The position numbers were made by a program, and so were the translations under genes. The notes under the pieces are model-generated. The model was given only the letters and a program-made list of their open reading frames with translations. It ran no database searches and had not been told where the DNA came from. From contig CAZRGV010000017.1 of the NCBI GenBank assembly GCA_964599655.1, forward strand, positions 1 through 64,000: a stretch of DNA of 64,000 nucleotides, written 5' to 3'. Positions 44,450-52,412 of this stretch are shown one piece after another (position 1 is the stretch's first letter; each line of letters opens with the position of its first letter). The stretch comes from CAZRGV01 sp964599655. GTDB lineage: Bacteria > Planctomycetota > Planctomycetia > Isosphaerales > Isosphaeraceae.

Positions 44450-45356
44450 CCGTCGTTCGCGACAAGACGTCGGGTGGCCCTGGTGGCTTGTCCACCAGTG
44501 GCTGCGTCGGGTGATACTGGATTCTTGTCCACTAGTGGCTGAGTCGGGTGCCACAGGTGGCTGGTCCACCAGTGTCTTCGAACCAGAGCACTGGTGGACA
44601 AGCCACCAGTGCCACCCGACCGGAATGGGTGCCACTGGTGGCTGGTCCACCAGTGGCTGCGGACCAGAGCCCTGGTGGACAAGCCACCAGGACCACCCGA
44701 CGGCGTTCCTTCAGAATGGGTGCCACTGGTGGCTGGTCCACCAGTGGCTGCGGACCAGAGCCCTGGTGGACAAGCCACCAGGGCCACCTGACGGCGTTCC
44801 TTCAGAATGGGTGCCACTGGTGGCTGGTCCACCAGTGGCTGCGGACCAGAGCCCTGGTGNNNNNNNNNNNNNNNNNNNNNNNNNNNNNNNNNNNNNNNNN
44901 NNNNNNNNNNNNNNNNNNNNNNNNNNNNNNNNNNNNNNNNNNNNNNNNNNNNNNNNNNNCTGGTGGACAAGCCACCAGGGCCACCTGACGGCGTTCCTTC
45001 AGAATGGGTGCCACGGGTGGCTGGTCCACCTGTGGCTGCGACGGGCCCGGAGCACTGGTGGACAAGCCACCAGTGCCACCCGACCGGAATGGGTGCCACG
45101 GGTGGCTGGTCCACCAGTGGCTGCGGACCAGAGCCCTGGTGGACAAGCCACCAGGACCACCCGACCGGAATGGGTGCCACGGGTGGCTGGTCCACCAGTG
45201 GCTTCGAACCAGAGCCCTGGTGGGCAAGCCACCAGGGCCACCCGACGGCGTTCCTTCAGAATGGGTGCCACTGGTGGCTGGTCCACCAGTGTCTTCGAAC
45301 CAGAGCCCTGGTGGGCAAGCCACCAGGACCACCCGACCGTCGTTGGCGACAAGACG
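44450..45356. repeat. Palindromic tandem repeat array bounded by inverted and direct repeats
   Basis: A non-coding array of units about 81-91 bases long, with copies starting near 44626, 44717, 44808, 45005, 45090, 45171 and 45262. Each unit has two perfect palindromes: CCACTGGTGG and CCACCAGTGG around CTGGT, and CCCTGGTGG and CCACCAGGG around ACAAG. Spacers alternate between a short ACCGGAAT form and a longer GACGGCGTTCCTTCAGAAT form. Outer ends are 29-base inverted repeats (44470-44498 and 45308-45336, 27 of 29 matching). Outside these lie 20-base direct repeats CCGTCGTTCGCGACAAGACG (44450-44469) and a copy with one mismatch (45337-45356). Open frames through it are artefacts of the repeats. 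It contains a 100-base gap, so copy number is unknown. Confidence 0.9.
44860..44959. other. Assembly gap (100 N)
   Basis: Exactly 100 Ns inside the palindromic array, the usual placeholder for an unknown length. The array is probably longer than shown. Confidence 0.99.
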
Positions 45357-45357
45357 A

Positions 45358-45717
45358 CTAACAGGCGTTCTCCCGAGCCGGCGAGCCCTTGGGCTCCGTC
45401 GGCGACCCGACTCCCAAAAGCCGGTCAATCGCCGAGTCGGTCCCCAAGCGCCGGACCAATCGCAAGACCGCCAGCTCGTCGGTGGTAAGCACCACCAGGT
45501 GCCCCGCAACGTTCGCGTCGGGGTCCTCACCCGCGAGATAATCCAGCGTCACGCCCAGCGCTCGAGCCAGTTCCGCCGCAAGCCCCAACTTCGGCTCCTG
45601 CGTGCCGTTGAGAATCCGGGACATCGAGGAGCGAGAGATTCCCACTCGCTCCGCCAGCGCGGAGTGATCGAGGTTTCGCAACGCACAGAGTTTTCGCAAT
45701 TTCTCCGAATGACCCAT
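45358..45717 (-). CDS. XRE-family helix-turn-helix regulator
   Basis: A 119-residue DNA-binding protein. The N-terminal HTH is RNLDHSALAERVGISRSSMS, with the recognition helix RSSMSRILNGTQEP (about residues 28-42), as in the lambda-repressor-like XRE family. The rest (about residues 65-119) has no known domain and ends in a Lys/Ser/Ala-rich tail. The start at 45717 has only a GGGGGG run before it. A minus-strand TTGCCT and TATCTT pair 18 bases apart just upstream may be its promoter. It lies one base beyond the repeat array and is divergent from a plus-strand gene, with a candidate operator between. Confidence 0.85.
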   Translation of the reverse strand: MGHSEKLRKLCALRNLDHSALAERVGISRSSMSRILNGTQEPKLGLAAELARALGVTLDYLAGEDPDANVAGHLVVLTTDELAVLRLVRRLGTDSAIDRLLGVGSPTEPKGSPARENAC

Positions 45718-45794
45718 GCCCCCCGAAGATATGCCGCGAAGTCGCCTCGAGGCAAGGGTTTCCAGAAAAAATGCCTAAAAAAGAAACAAAATCC

Positions 45795-45823
45795 TTGATC
45801 GCTGACAAAAAAGGGAATATGAT
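45795..45823 (+). promoter_or_regulatory. Candidate plus-strand promoter
   Basis: TTGATC and TATGAT with a 17-base spacer, in an AT-rich patch. This is the best sigma-70-like match in the window. Transcription would run toward the small gene at 46207. Confidence 0.45.
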
Positions 45824-45834
45824 GCACCAACCGC

Positions 45835-45849
45835 AATCGCATTGCGATT
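45835..45849. promoter_or_regulatory. Candidate operator palindrome
   Basis: AATCGCA and TGCGATT around one central base, about 12 bases past the -10 element. Its size and place suit a dimeric HTH regulator such as the adjacent XRE protein. Related half-sites (GCAATCC) occur shortly downstream. Confidence 0.35.
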
Positions 45850-46206
45850 CTGTCAACTGCCGTTGCAATCCACGCAACTCGCGCAATCCGCACAGACGCG
45901 ATTTTCTTTCGACGGGGAGGCAGGGGAGACTCAGATGACGGAAGACCGTTCCAGAATCCTTGGTTGAACACGTCGGTTCTCGACTCGAGGGGGCGTGGCG
46001 AAGGGCCCATCCGTCGAGTCGGGCGGACGGTTTTGATTCGGGTCCGGTGTTGTGTCGATTCCCCACAAGGACTCCACGACGTGACGCGGCTCAGGGACGG
46101 GCGCAGCTTGTCTGCTTGTTCGTCGTCATCCAGCGCGTTGAGTCCCTGGTTGACGGATCCTGCACCGAAACCACCGGGACAGCCCGATTCCTCGAGGTAG
46201 AGGACC

Positions 46207-46425
46207 ATGAACCGGTCAACCACCCGCTCTCTTTCGAACACCACGCCCGCATTGTCCATCCATCGTCCTGACGTGGAAGAGAGAAACACGGCGACATGGA
46301 GGATCAACGGTTACCCGGCTCGGATCATCATCTGGACCAGCGAGGAATGGGAGCGCTTGGAGAACCGGCCAACCGATGCCCAGTATTACCCATGCGGCGT
46401 CTGGTGCGCGCTCCGGCTTGACTGA
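46207..46425 (+). CDS. Small hypothetical protein
   Basis: A 72-residue protein that I do not place in a named family. The second half, TATWRINGYPARIIIWTSEE and then YYPCGVWCALRLD, is compact, Trp-rich and looks like a folded domain, not random frame. The first 28 residues are polar. ATG 46207 is preceded by AGAGGACC. No membrane segment or signal is visible. It is the only credible gene downstream of the plus-strand promoter at 45795, so control by the XRE protein is possible. A toxin or antitoxin role has no motif support. Confidence 0.55.
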   Translation: MNRSTTRSLSNTTPALSIHRPDVEERNTATWRINGYPARIIIWTSEEWERLENRPTDAQYYPCGVWCALRLD

Positions 46426-46582
46426 GACGGATTCGCCCGGAACCCGTTCCGTGTTCGCAGGGTGGGCATCACCCACCGATCTTCTGACAGCGCAAGCGGC
46501 GATTCCGTCGGACTCCAGGGACGGGACGCGGCGTTTTGCTCGCTGGGCCGCGAGTGGTCGAACGCGAGTGCCCCGCCTTGGG

Positions 46583-47581
46583 TCAAAGACCGTCGTCAGC
46601 GGCTTTGCTTCGAAGGCTGTGATCGCTGGACAACCAATGCCGAAGTAAGCCGGACGGGTCGTCCGTGAAAACGCCATCCACGCCCAACGCCGCGAGTTGG
46701 TCCGCCAGACCACCCGAGGAGTGATCGTTCACGGTATAAACATGCACGCGAATTCCCGCGCGATGCAGCGATGCCAGTTCCCGAGCGCGGAACCGCCCGG
46801 ATGCCGGCGGGTTCTCGTCAGGGAGCGACTCCCGAACGGCTTCGACGGACGGGTGAAGGGCATCCGCTCCGATCGTCTCGCGACCGTCGGAGGTGGCATG
46901 TTCTGGCCACCGTTCCACGAGCAGCCCGGTCGCCAGGTCGGGCCGGCTTCGAGCGACAAGGGCCACCGACTCGCGGTTGAACGACGAGATCAGGACGCGG
47001 TCGGAGGTTCCGGTGGCATCGATCACGGCGAGCGCCGCCGCGATCAATCCCGGCTCTGGCGTCTCGCCGTATTTCAGCTCGATATTGACCAGCCAATCGA
47101 GTTCCTGAGTCAGTTCGAGAGCGTCCTGAAGCGTCGGAATCCGGACTGCGCCCGACTCGATGCGCCGGCGGAGTTCCGGATTCAGGGCCGACCGGGTTCC
47201 AAAGGCCAACGCGGTTCTCGGTCCTCCCCTCGGGTCGAGAAACCAGCCGCCGGCATCGAGGGTCCGAATCTCGTCCCAGTCGAATTCCGACAGCGGGAAA
47301 CCGCGCTCGGCCCGAGGATCACCCTGGAACGACAAAGCGACGTTGGTCGTTCGCCGAAGCGTCGGGTCGTGGAGGACGACCGGAACGCCGTCTCGAGTCA
47401 ACTGGACGTCCAGCTCCCAGGCGTCGGCCCCCGAGGCGTGACCGATCCGGGCGGCTTCGAGCGTGTTCTCGGGCGCGTGCGAGGAATCGCCTCGATGCGC
47501 AAAGACCATCGGCCGTCCGAGGGCCCAGGGCCGTCGGAAGCGGTTTTGAGTCGCGCTCGAGGGCTCTGGCCCGACGCTCAT
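46583..47581 (-). CDS. Glycerophosphodiester phosphodiesterase
   Basis: A 332-residue TIM-barrel enzyme that splits glycerophosphodiesters to glycerol-3-phosphate and an alcohol. The catalytic set is FAHRGDSSHAPENT with His29, Arg30 and Glu38, ELDVQLTRDGVPVVLHDPTL with Glu56, Asp58 and His71, and a later NIELKYG Glu. These are the metal and acid/base residues of the GDPD family. There is no signal peptide, so cytosolic. The start at 47581 overlaps the stop of the secreted Gly/Tyr-rich protein by four bases (ATGA). There is no independent ribosome site, so it depends on coupling. A start at 47620 would add 13 residues inside the previous gene. Confidence 0.9.
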   Translation of the reverse strand: MSVGPEPSSATQNRFRRPWALGRPMVFAHRGDSSHAPENTLEAARIGHASGADAWELDVQLTRDGVPVVLHDPTLRRTTNVALSFQGDPRAERGFPLSEFDWDEIRTLDAGGWFLDPRGGPRTALAFGTRSALNPELRRRIESGAVRIPTLQDALELTQELDWLVNIELKYGETPEPGLIAAALAVIDATGTSDRVLISSFNRESVALVARSRPDLATGLLVERWPEHATSDGRETIGADALHPSVEAVRESLPDENPPASGRFRARELASLHRAGIRVHVYTVNDHSSGGLADQLAALGVDGVFTDDPSGLLRHWLSSDHSLRSKAADDGL

Positions 47582-47964
47582 GGCCGCCAGCGGGCATTCG
47601 TGCTCCGCTGAATCGACCACATCAGCGGCCCCATGTTATTGACCATGACGGGTGGGGTCGGGTTGATTCCGCCGTAGAAGATTCCCGTGTAGCCCCCCAT
47701 CGGATACCCATAACCGTACGGAGACATCATCCCATACGCCGGATAGCCGTAGGAGTAGGGGTTATAGCCGTAGCCGAAGCCCATGGGGCTGAAGCCGAAC
47801 GCGCCGAATCCTGGTCCGGCGACCGCGCCGGGGACGCCGAACCCGCCCATCACCATGCCGGGTCCACCTCCAAAGCCCCCGGCGAAGCCAACTTGCGCCT
47901 TGGCGGTCGTCGCCAAACCGAGCGCCAGCCCCAACACCGCCACACCCAAGCCGCGGATGACCAT
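47578..47964 (-). CDS. Secreted Gly/Tyr-rich small protein
   Basis: A 128-residue protein with a signal peptide (residues 1-23, LGLALGLATTAKA). The mature part is low-complexity: FGGGPGMVMGGFGVPGAVA, FGYGYNPYSYGYPAYG and GYGYPMGGYTGIFYGG. It resembles structural or adhesive surface proteins, but there is no named family. The ATG at 47964 has an excellent AAGGAG site. It is the first gene of a pair with the glycerophosphodiesterase, which is translationally coupled, an unusual link between a structural protein and a cytosolic enzyme. Composition is far more Tyr- and Gly-rich than neighbours. Confidence 0.72.
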   Translation of the reverse strand: MVIRGLGVAVLGLALGLATTAKAQVGFAGGFGGGPGMVMGGFGVPGAVAGPGFGAFGFSPMGFGYGYNPYSYGYPAYGMMSPYGYGYPMGGYTGIFYGGINPTPPVMVNNMGPLMWSIQRSTNARWRP

Positions 47965-48159
47965 GGGATGCTCCTTCTCAACGGGTGTTTGGGGCCTTGC
48001 TCATGAATGCAGCGGGAGCAATCGCCCCGTCCTCTCCTATCTATCATAGAGCCGTTCGATCGTGAGGGAAGCCACGTGTCCGTGCATTTGCGCTCCGCGC
48101 GACACCGGCGGGGGGGTGGTCTCCTCGTCGAATCGCGCACGAGTCGGGCTCGAGGCTCG

Positions 48160-48558
48160 TCAGGGAAGGATCGCGTCCAGGTTTCCGATCGCGACGAGCC
48201 CTGCGGCGTTGCTGAACGTCCAGGTCCGGCCATTCGAACTCACGGCCAGGGCGTAAACGCGCCCCGGCTCCTCGTGCCCCTTGAGGACCCGTTCTTCCGA
48301 TCGGTCGGCGAGGTCCAAGACCCGGACCGTCTTGTCCTCCGACGCCGAGGCCAGCCGCGTGCCGTCCGGGAACATGGCCAGTGCGGTGATCGGCCGGGCA
48401 TGTCCCTTGAGTGGAGTGTGGCTGAACTTCTCACGCTTGCGGGGAAACTGAGCAAGGCTCAAGCAGGCAAGCATCGCGAGAAGAAGCGTCCGAGCCCGAA
48501 TCCGCAGCGGGACGCCCCGAGGCCGGATACCTCGCCTTGACCGGGTCCGTCGAACCAT
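48160..48558 (-). CDS. Short WD40-repeat protein
   Basis: A 132-residue protein with an N-terminal basic stretch, a hydrophobic segment (about residues 24-40, probably a signal or anchor) and two WD40-like repeats: LKGHARPITALAMFPDGTRL, ASASEDKTVRVLDLADRSEE, then LKGHEEPGRVYALAVSSNGR. Two blades cannot form a closed propeller, so it is either a fragment of a longer ancestor or forms a multimer. The ATG at 48558 has a GGAGG site. It is divergent from phoR. Role unknown. Confidence 0.65.
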   Translation of the reverse strand: MVRRTRSRRGIRPRGVPLRIRARTLLLAMLACLSLAQFPRKREKFSHTPLKGHARPITALAMFPDGTRLASASEDKTVRVLDLADRSEERVLKGHEEPGRVYALAVSSNGRTWTFSNAAGLVAIGNLDAILP

Positions 48559-48766
48559 CGAGAGCCTCCGATTCGGGGGGGGAATCGGGTCCGAAACCGG
48601 GGACGCGGCATCATTCCGAATTCGATCGGAGTGAACGCTGGGCCCCAAGCGGGAACCGAAGGGACTTGGAGCCGGAGCCTCAACGCGGCATGATGTTTGG
48701 GAAGACACCGAGTCAACGCCCCGCCAACGTCTCGACCGACCCCGAGCGGTCGCGCGAACCTTCAAC

Positions 48767-50098
48767 ATGGAATTGCGAACGATTGACGTGATCGCCGGCC
48801 TTGTCCTCCTGGCCGCCGCGGCCTGGATGGTCGGGAGCGTCTCGCGCAATCGTCGACTGTTCGAGGAGCTCGCCAACGGCCTCCGCGCGTTGGCGGACGG
48901 CCAGCATGTCCGGCCGATTCGCGGGACGCTGAGAGGTTCGCTCGGAACGTTGCTCCGGACCTATAACGAGGCGGTTCCCACGCTTGAGGAGAAGCTCACT
49001 CAGGCGAAGGACGACCTGCGACTCTTGCGAATGGTCCTGAGCGGCATGACCGAGGGTGTGATCGCCATCGATGCCCGACGACGACTCCTCTTCGCCAACG
49101 ACGCCGCCGACCGGCTCTTCGGACTCGGCCCCGACGCCGTGGGACGTCTGATCGCCGAGCTGATCCGAAATCCGAAGGTGCAGGAGGCCGTGGACGCCAC
49201 GCTCTCCGACAACCTGGCGAACAAGGTCGAAATCCAGGTCCAGATGCCCGACGGCCGAGGCCGCGGTCCGTCGCGCTGCCTGGTCCTTCACGGCACTCCC
49301 ATGCCCGGTTTTCCCACTCCCGGCGCCGTCGTGGTCTTCCACGATGTGACCGACCTGCGACGTCTCGAACGCATGCGACAGGACTTCGTCGCCAACGCCT
49401 CGCACGAGCTGAAAACCCCGCTCGCGTCGATCAAGGCGTATACCGAAACCCTGCTGGACGGTGCCATCCATGACGAGTCGGTCAACGTCCGCTTCCTCCA
49501 CCAGATCGAGGATCAAGCCGACCGGCTCAACCGCTTGATCCTCGACCTTCTGAGCCTCGCGAGGCTGGAATCGGGCCAGGATTTCTTCCAACACGGGCCG
49601 CTGGCCCTCGAGCCGGTCCTCCGCGATTGCGCCGAGGCGCACCGCGACCGCGCCGAGGCGAAGACGTTGCGGTACACCGTTGACCTCGAAAATCTGGGCG
49701 AGGACGCCGAGGTCATGGCCGATGAGGAAGCGATCCGCATGGTTCTCGACAACCTGATCGACAACGCCATCAAGTACACTCCGGAAGGCGGTCGCGTTCG
49801 GGTGGCCGGTCGAACCAACGGCGAGATGGTCGAGCTGGCCGTGATCGACACCGGAATCGGGATTCCTCGAGACGAGTTATCCCGCGTCTTCGAGCGGTTT
49901 TACCGCGTGGACAAGGCCCGAAGCCGCGCCCTGGGTGGAACGGGCCTGGGCCTCTCGATCGTCAAGCACATTCTTCAATCCCTGGGGGGCACTGTGTCCG
50001 TCGAAAGCCGGATCAACGCGGGAAGCACGTTCACGGTACGGATCCCCCTGTCGAAAGTCGCCAGCCAGCCCGCCGCCGACCCGGCCGGATCTTCATAA
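48767..50098 (+). CDS. phoR: Phosphate-regulon sensor histidine kinase PhoR
   Basis: A 443-residue membrane kinase. One hydrophobic helix (about residues 8-27), a HAMP-like stretch, a PAS domain (about residues 85-195, with GVIAIDARRRLLFANDAADR) and the kinase core follow in order. The H-box has His213 in NASHELKTPLASIKAY, the N-box is LDNLIDNAIKYTP, the G1 box IDTGIGIP, the F box FERFYRVDKAR and the G2 box GTGLGLSIVKHIL. This order is that of PhoR/PnpS kinases, which sense phosphate through PstSCAB. It opens the phosphate gene run; phoB closes it. No PhoU is present to link the two. Confidence 0.88.
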   Translation: MELRTIDVIAGLVLLAAAAWMVGSVSRNRRLFEELANGLRALADGQHVRPIRGTLRGSLGTLLRTYNEAVPTLEEKLTQAKDDLRLLRMVLSGMTEGVIAIDARRRLLFANDAADRLFGLGPDAVGRLIAELIRNPKVQEAVDATLSDNLANKVEIQVQMPDGRGRGPSRCLVLHGTPMPGFPTPGAVVVFHDVTDLRRLERMRQDFVANASHELKTPLASIKAYTETLLDGAIHDESVNVRFLHQIEDQADRLNRLILDLLSLARLESGQDFFQHGPLALEPVLRDCAEAHRDRAEAKTLRYTVDLENLGEDAEVMADEEAIRMVLDNLIDNAIKYTPEGGRVRVAGRTNGEMVELAVIDTGIGIPRDELSRVFERFYRVDKARSRALGGTGLGLSIVKHILQSLGGTVSVESRINAGSTFTVRIPLSKVASQPAADPAGSS

Positions 50099-50213
50099 AA
50101 ACACTGAGCCGAGCGCCGACAAACACAAAATCTTCACAAGGACATGGTAGATTAGGGTCTCCTGGAATCATCGCGAGAACCCTGACCCGGCTCCTAGCCT
50201 CGACGCGTTGATC

Positions 50214-51299
50214 ATGAACCGCCGCTGCTCATCCCGACGCTTCCGCCTCACGGCATCTCCTGGCCTCGTCCTGGTCGCCCTTTGCCTCGCCTCGGCGGCC
50301 GCCGGAGACGACGGGGCGCTCGATCGCCGACCGAAAATCGAGGACTTCGCGCCCGAGAACGAGTTCGTGATGGTCGGGTCGCTCAAGACGCACTACGTCC
50401 GCAAGGGCGATCACGGCCGTCCCCTCGTCCTGATTCACGGTTTTGGCTCGTGCACCTACACCTGGCGACGCAATCTCGACGCGCTCGCCACGCGATATCA
50501 GGTCTACGCCCTCGATCTCAAGGGGTTCGGCCTGACGGCCAAGCCGAAGGACGGCCACTACCGCCACTCCGACTTCGTGGCCCACCTGTTGGGATTCCTC
50601 GACGCGATGAAGCTGGAACGTCCCATCCTCGTCGGCAATTCCATGGGAGGAGCGGTGGCGATCGAGTTCGCCTTGCGATATCCGTCCAGAACCGGCGGCC
50701 TCGTTCTTGTCGACTCGGCGCCCCTCGGGCTTCCGAAATCAACCCGCCCTCGGGATCTCATGGCCGGACCGAGGCCCGCGATCGTGGACGCGCCGGAACT
50801 CGCGAAGCAGGACAACCCCGTCGAGGCTCCGAAGACGACCGATTCCTCCGCGCCGGGCCGGGAAGACGAAGTGAGCCCGAACGTACCTCCAGCGCGGTTG
50901 AGCCCGATCCTCCTCCGAGCGCTTTTGACGCGTCGTCTGATTGAGCGTGGTCTTCGGGCGAGCTTTCACGACCCCTCGCTCGTGACGCCCGAGATGGTTG
51001 ACGTTTACTACCGCCCCACCACCATTGACGGGGCGGCCGAGGCCCTCGCGGCGATGTTGAACCCGCCGCCGGAGGCAGCCCCGAACGAGCTTCCCCCCCT
51101 TTCGACACTGACGATGCCCGTGCTGATCGTCTGGGGCCGGCACGACCGAGTCATCCCGGTCGAGGTCGCACAACGCTTCCAGAAGGCGATCCCCCACGCC
51201 CGCTATCGCGTTCTGGAAAACGCCGGCCACCTCCCTCATGAGGAATGCCCCGACGCCTTCAACACGCTTCTTATGGAATTTGTTGAGAACATTCCATGA
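50214..51299 (+). CDS. Exported alpha/beta hydrolase in the phosphate operon
   Basis: A 361-residue secreted protein with a signal peptide (LVLVALCLASAAAG, ending near residue 32). The body is an alpha/beta-hydrolase: LVLIHGFGSCTYTWRRNL is the oxyanion region, GNSMGGAVAIEFALRYPSR the nucleophile elbow (Ser in GNSMGG), VIVWGRHDRVIP the Asp strand, and ENAGHLPHEECP the His. A 60-residue insertion between the nucleophile and Asp is unlike core family members. A TTG at 50208 is an alternative start, but the ATG is better. Its stop overlaps pstS by four bases, so it belongs to the phosphate run. It might release phosphate or lipid from substrate, but no evidence fixes the reaction. Confidence 0.8.
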   Translation: MNRRCSSRRFRLTASPGLVLVALCLASAAAGDDGALDRRPKIEDFAPENEFVMVGSLKTHYVRKGDHGRPLVLIHGFGSCTYTWRRNLDALATRYQVYALDLKGFGLTAKPKDGHYRHSDFVAHLLGFLDAMKLERPILVGNSMGGAVAIEFALRYPSRTGGLVLVDSAPLGLPKSTRPRDLMAGPRPAIVDAPELAKQDNPVEAPKTTDSSAPGREDEVSPNVPPARLSPILLRALLTRRLIERGLRASFHDPSLVTPEMVDVYYRPTTIDGAAEALAAMLNPPPEAAPNELPPLSTLTMPVLIVWGRHDRVIPVEVAQRFQKAIPHARYRVLENAGHLPHEECPDAFNTLLMEFVENIP

Positions 51300-52309
51300 T
51301 TTCGCGCAAGCTGGGGAAACCAACGATGCGTCGCCGTCCGTTCCTGAGCGTCTTGAGCGTGCTGACCGCCTCCGTCCTGACCGGTTGTGGTGGCGATTCC
51401 GGTTCGGGCGGTCCCGGCGGTGGTGAGACCGGAACCGTCGTCGTGGACGGGTCGAGCACGGTCTACCGAATCAGTCGCGCCGCGCAGCTCGGCTTCAAGA
51501 AGCTAGAGCCGGACATCAAGATCCTCGTCGGCAACCACGGCACGGGTGGCGGCTTCGGCCGCTATCTCCAGGGCGAGGTCGACATCATCGACGCCTCGAG
51601 AGACGCCAAGCCCGAAGAAGAGTCGCAGGCGAAGGAAAAAGGGCTGGAATGGACCCGGTTCCTCGTCGGTTATGACGGGATCACCGTCGTGGTCAACCCG
51701 AAGAACGACTTCGTCAAGTCGCTCACGGTCGAACAGCTCAAGCGGCTCTTCGCCCCCGACAGCACCGTCACAACCTGGAAGCAACTCGACCCCTCCTGGC
51801 CCGATCGCAAGATCGTGCTCTATGCCCCGGATACCGACTCGGGAACCTTCGAGTTCTTCACCGAGGAAATCGTCGGCAAGGACGTCAAAACCCAGCGCCC
51901 CGACGTGCAAGTCAGTCCCGACGACAACACGCTCGTCACGGGCGTCAAAAACGACGTGGACGGCCTGGGCTATTTCGGCTACGCCTACTTCGCGGCGAAT
52001 CAGGAGAAGCTCCGCGCGGTTCCGATCCAGAAGGACGCCCAGAGCCAGCCGGTCGAGCCGAATCTCGCGAGCATTCTCTCCAAGGAATACGCCCCGCTGT
52101 CCCGTCCGCTCTACATCTTCGTCAAGAACGCATCGATCCAGCGCCCCGCGGTCGCGAAGTTCGTTCAGTATTACCTGGCGAACATCGACAAGCTGGCCTC
52201 CGACGGCGGCTACGTCCCACCGACGAAGGACGATCAGGCGGCCAACCAGGCCGCGCTCGAGTCGTTGACTCCTCCGTCTCAGAATTCCCCGCGAAAAACC
52301 GCCGAGTAA
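51296..52309 (+). CDS. pstS: Phosphate-binding lipoprotein PstS
   Basis: A 337-residue periplasmic phosphate-binding protein of the PstSCAB transporter. A lipobox LTASVLTGCGG near residue 31 marks it as a lipoprotein attached to the membrane. Binding-site features include VDGSSTVYRIS (about residue 52), GNHGTGGGFGRY, IDASRDAKPEE and DSGTFEFFTEE. The start at 51296 overlaps the alpha/beta hydrolase stop as ATGA; an ATG at 51326 gives a canonical lipoprotein signal and a GGGGAAA site, so either is possible. It precedes pstC by about 100 bases. The family folds as two lobes with phosphate in the cleft. Confidence 0.93.
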   Translation: MISRKLGKPTMRRRPFLSVLSVLTASVLTGCGGDSGSGGPGGGETGTVVVDGSSTVYRISRAAQLGFKKLEPDIKILVGNHGTGGGFGRYLQGEVDIIDASRDAKPEEESQAKEKGLEWTRFLVGYDGITVVVNPKNDFVKSLTVEQLKRLFAPDSTVTTWKQLDPSWPDRKIVLYAPDTDSGTFEFFTEEIVGKDVKTQRPDVQVSPDDNTLVTGVKNDVDGLGYFGYAYFAANQEKLRAVPIQKDAQSQPVEPNLASILSKEYAPLSRPLYIFVKNASIQRPAVAKFVQYYLANIDKLASDGGYVPPTKDDQAANQAALESLTPPSQNSPRKTAE

Positions 52310-52412
52310 CGATCCAGACACAGGGGACCGACCCGCCCGAGGGACGAATGGCACAACCCGTACTTCCGCTCTCACCCGTCAACGTCCCGGGAATCCGCCA
52401 AGGGGCACTCCT

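Larger units (their letters stand above)
45718..46206. other. AT-rich divergent control region
   Basis: 489 bases between the XRE gene and a small plus-strand gene. The first 150 bases are AT-rich, unlike the surroundings, and hold the promoter and operator listed separately. A ten-codon open frame at 45935-45967 has a very strong ribosome site (GGGGAGG and GGGGAGA) and could be a leader peptide. Other frames between 45960 and 46200 have no recognisable product. Confidence 0.5.

Noticed and set aside
44450..45356. The array as a CRISPR locus
   Set aside because: Units are 81-91 bases with internal hairpins and nearly identical spacers, not 25-40-base repeats with unique spacers. No cas gene is present.
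44394..45488. Long open frames on both strands through the repeat array
   Set aside because: They repeat the same WSTSG- or GGPATSGTH-like words because the DNA repeats. They have no ribosome sites and pass through the 100-base gap.
50099..50213. A Pho box upstream of the pst run
   Set aside because: Only one loose TTCACA-like half-site was found. No pair of direct repeats with the right spacing could be read, so no site is listed.
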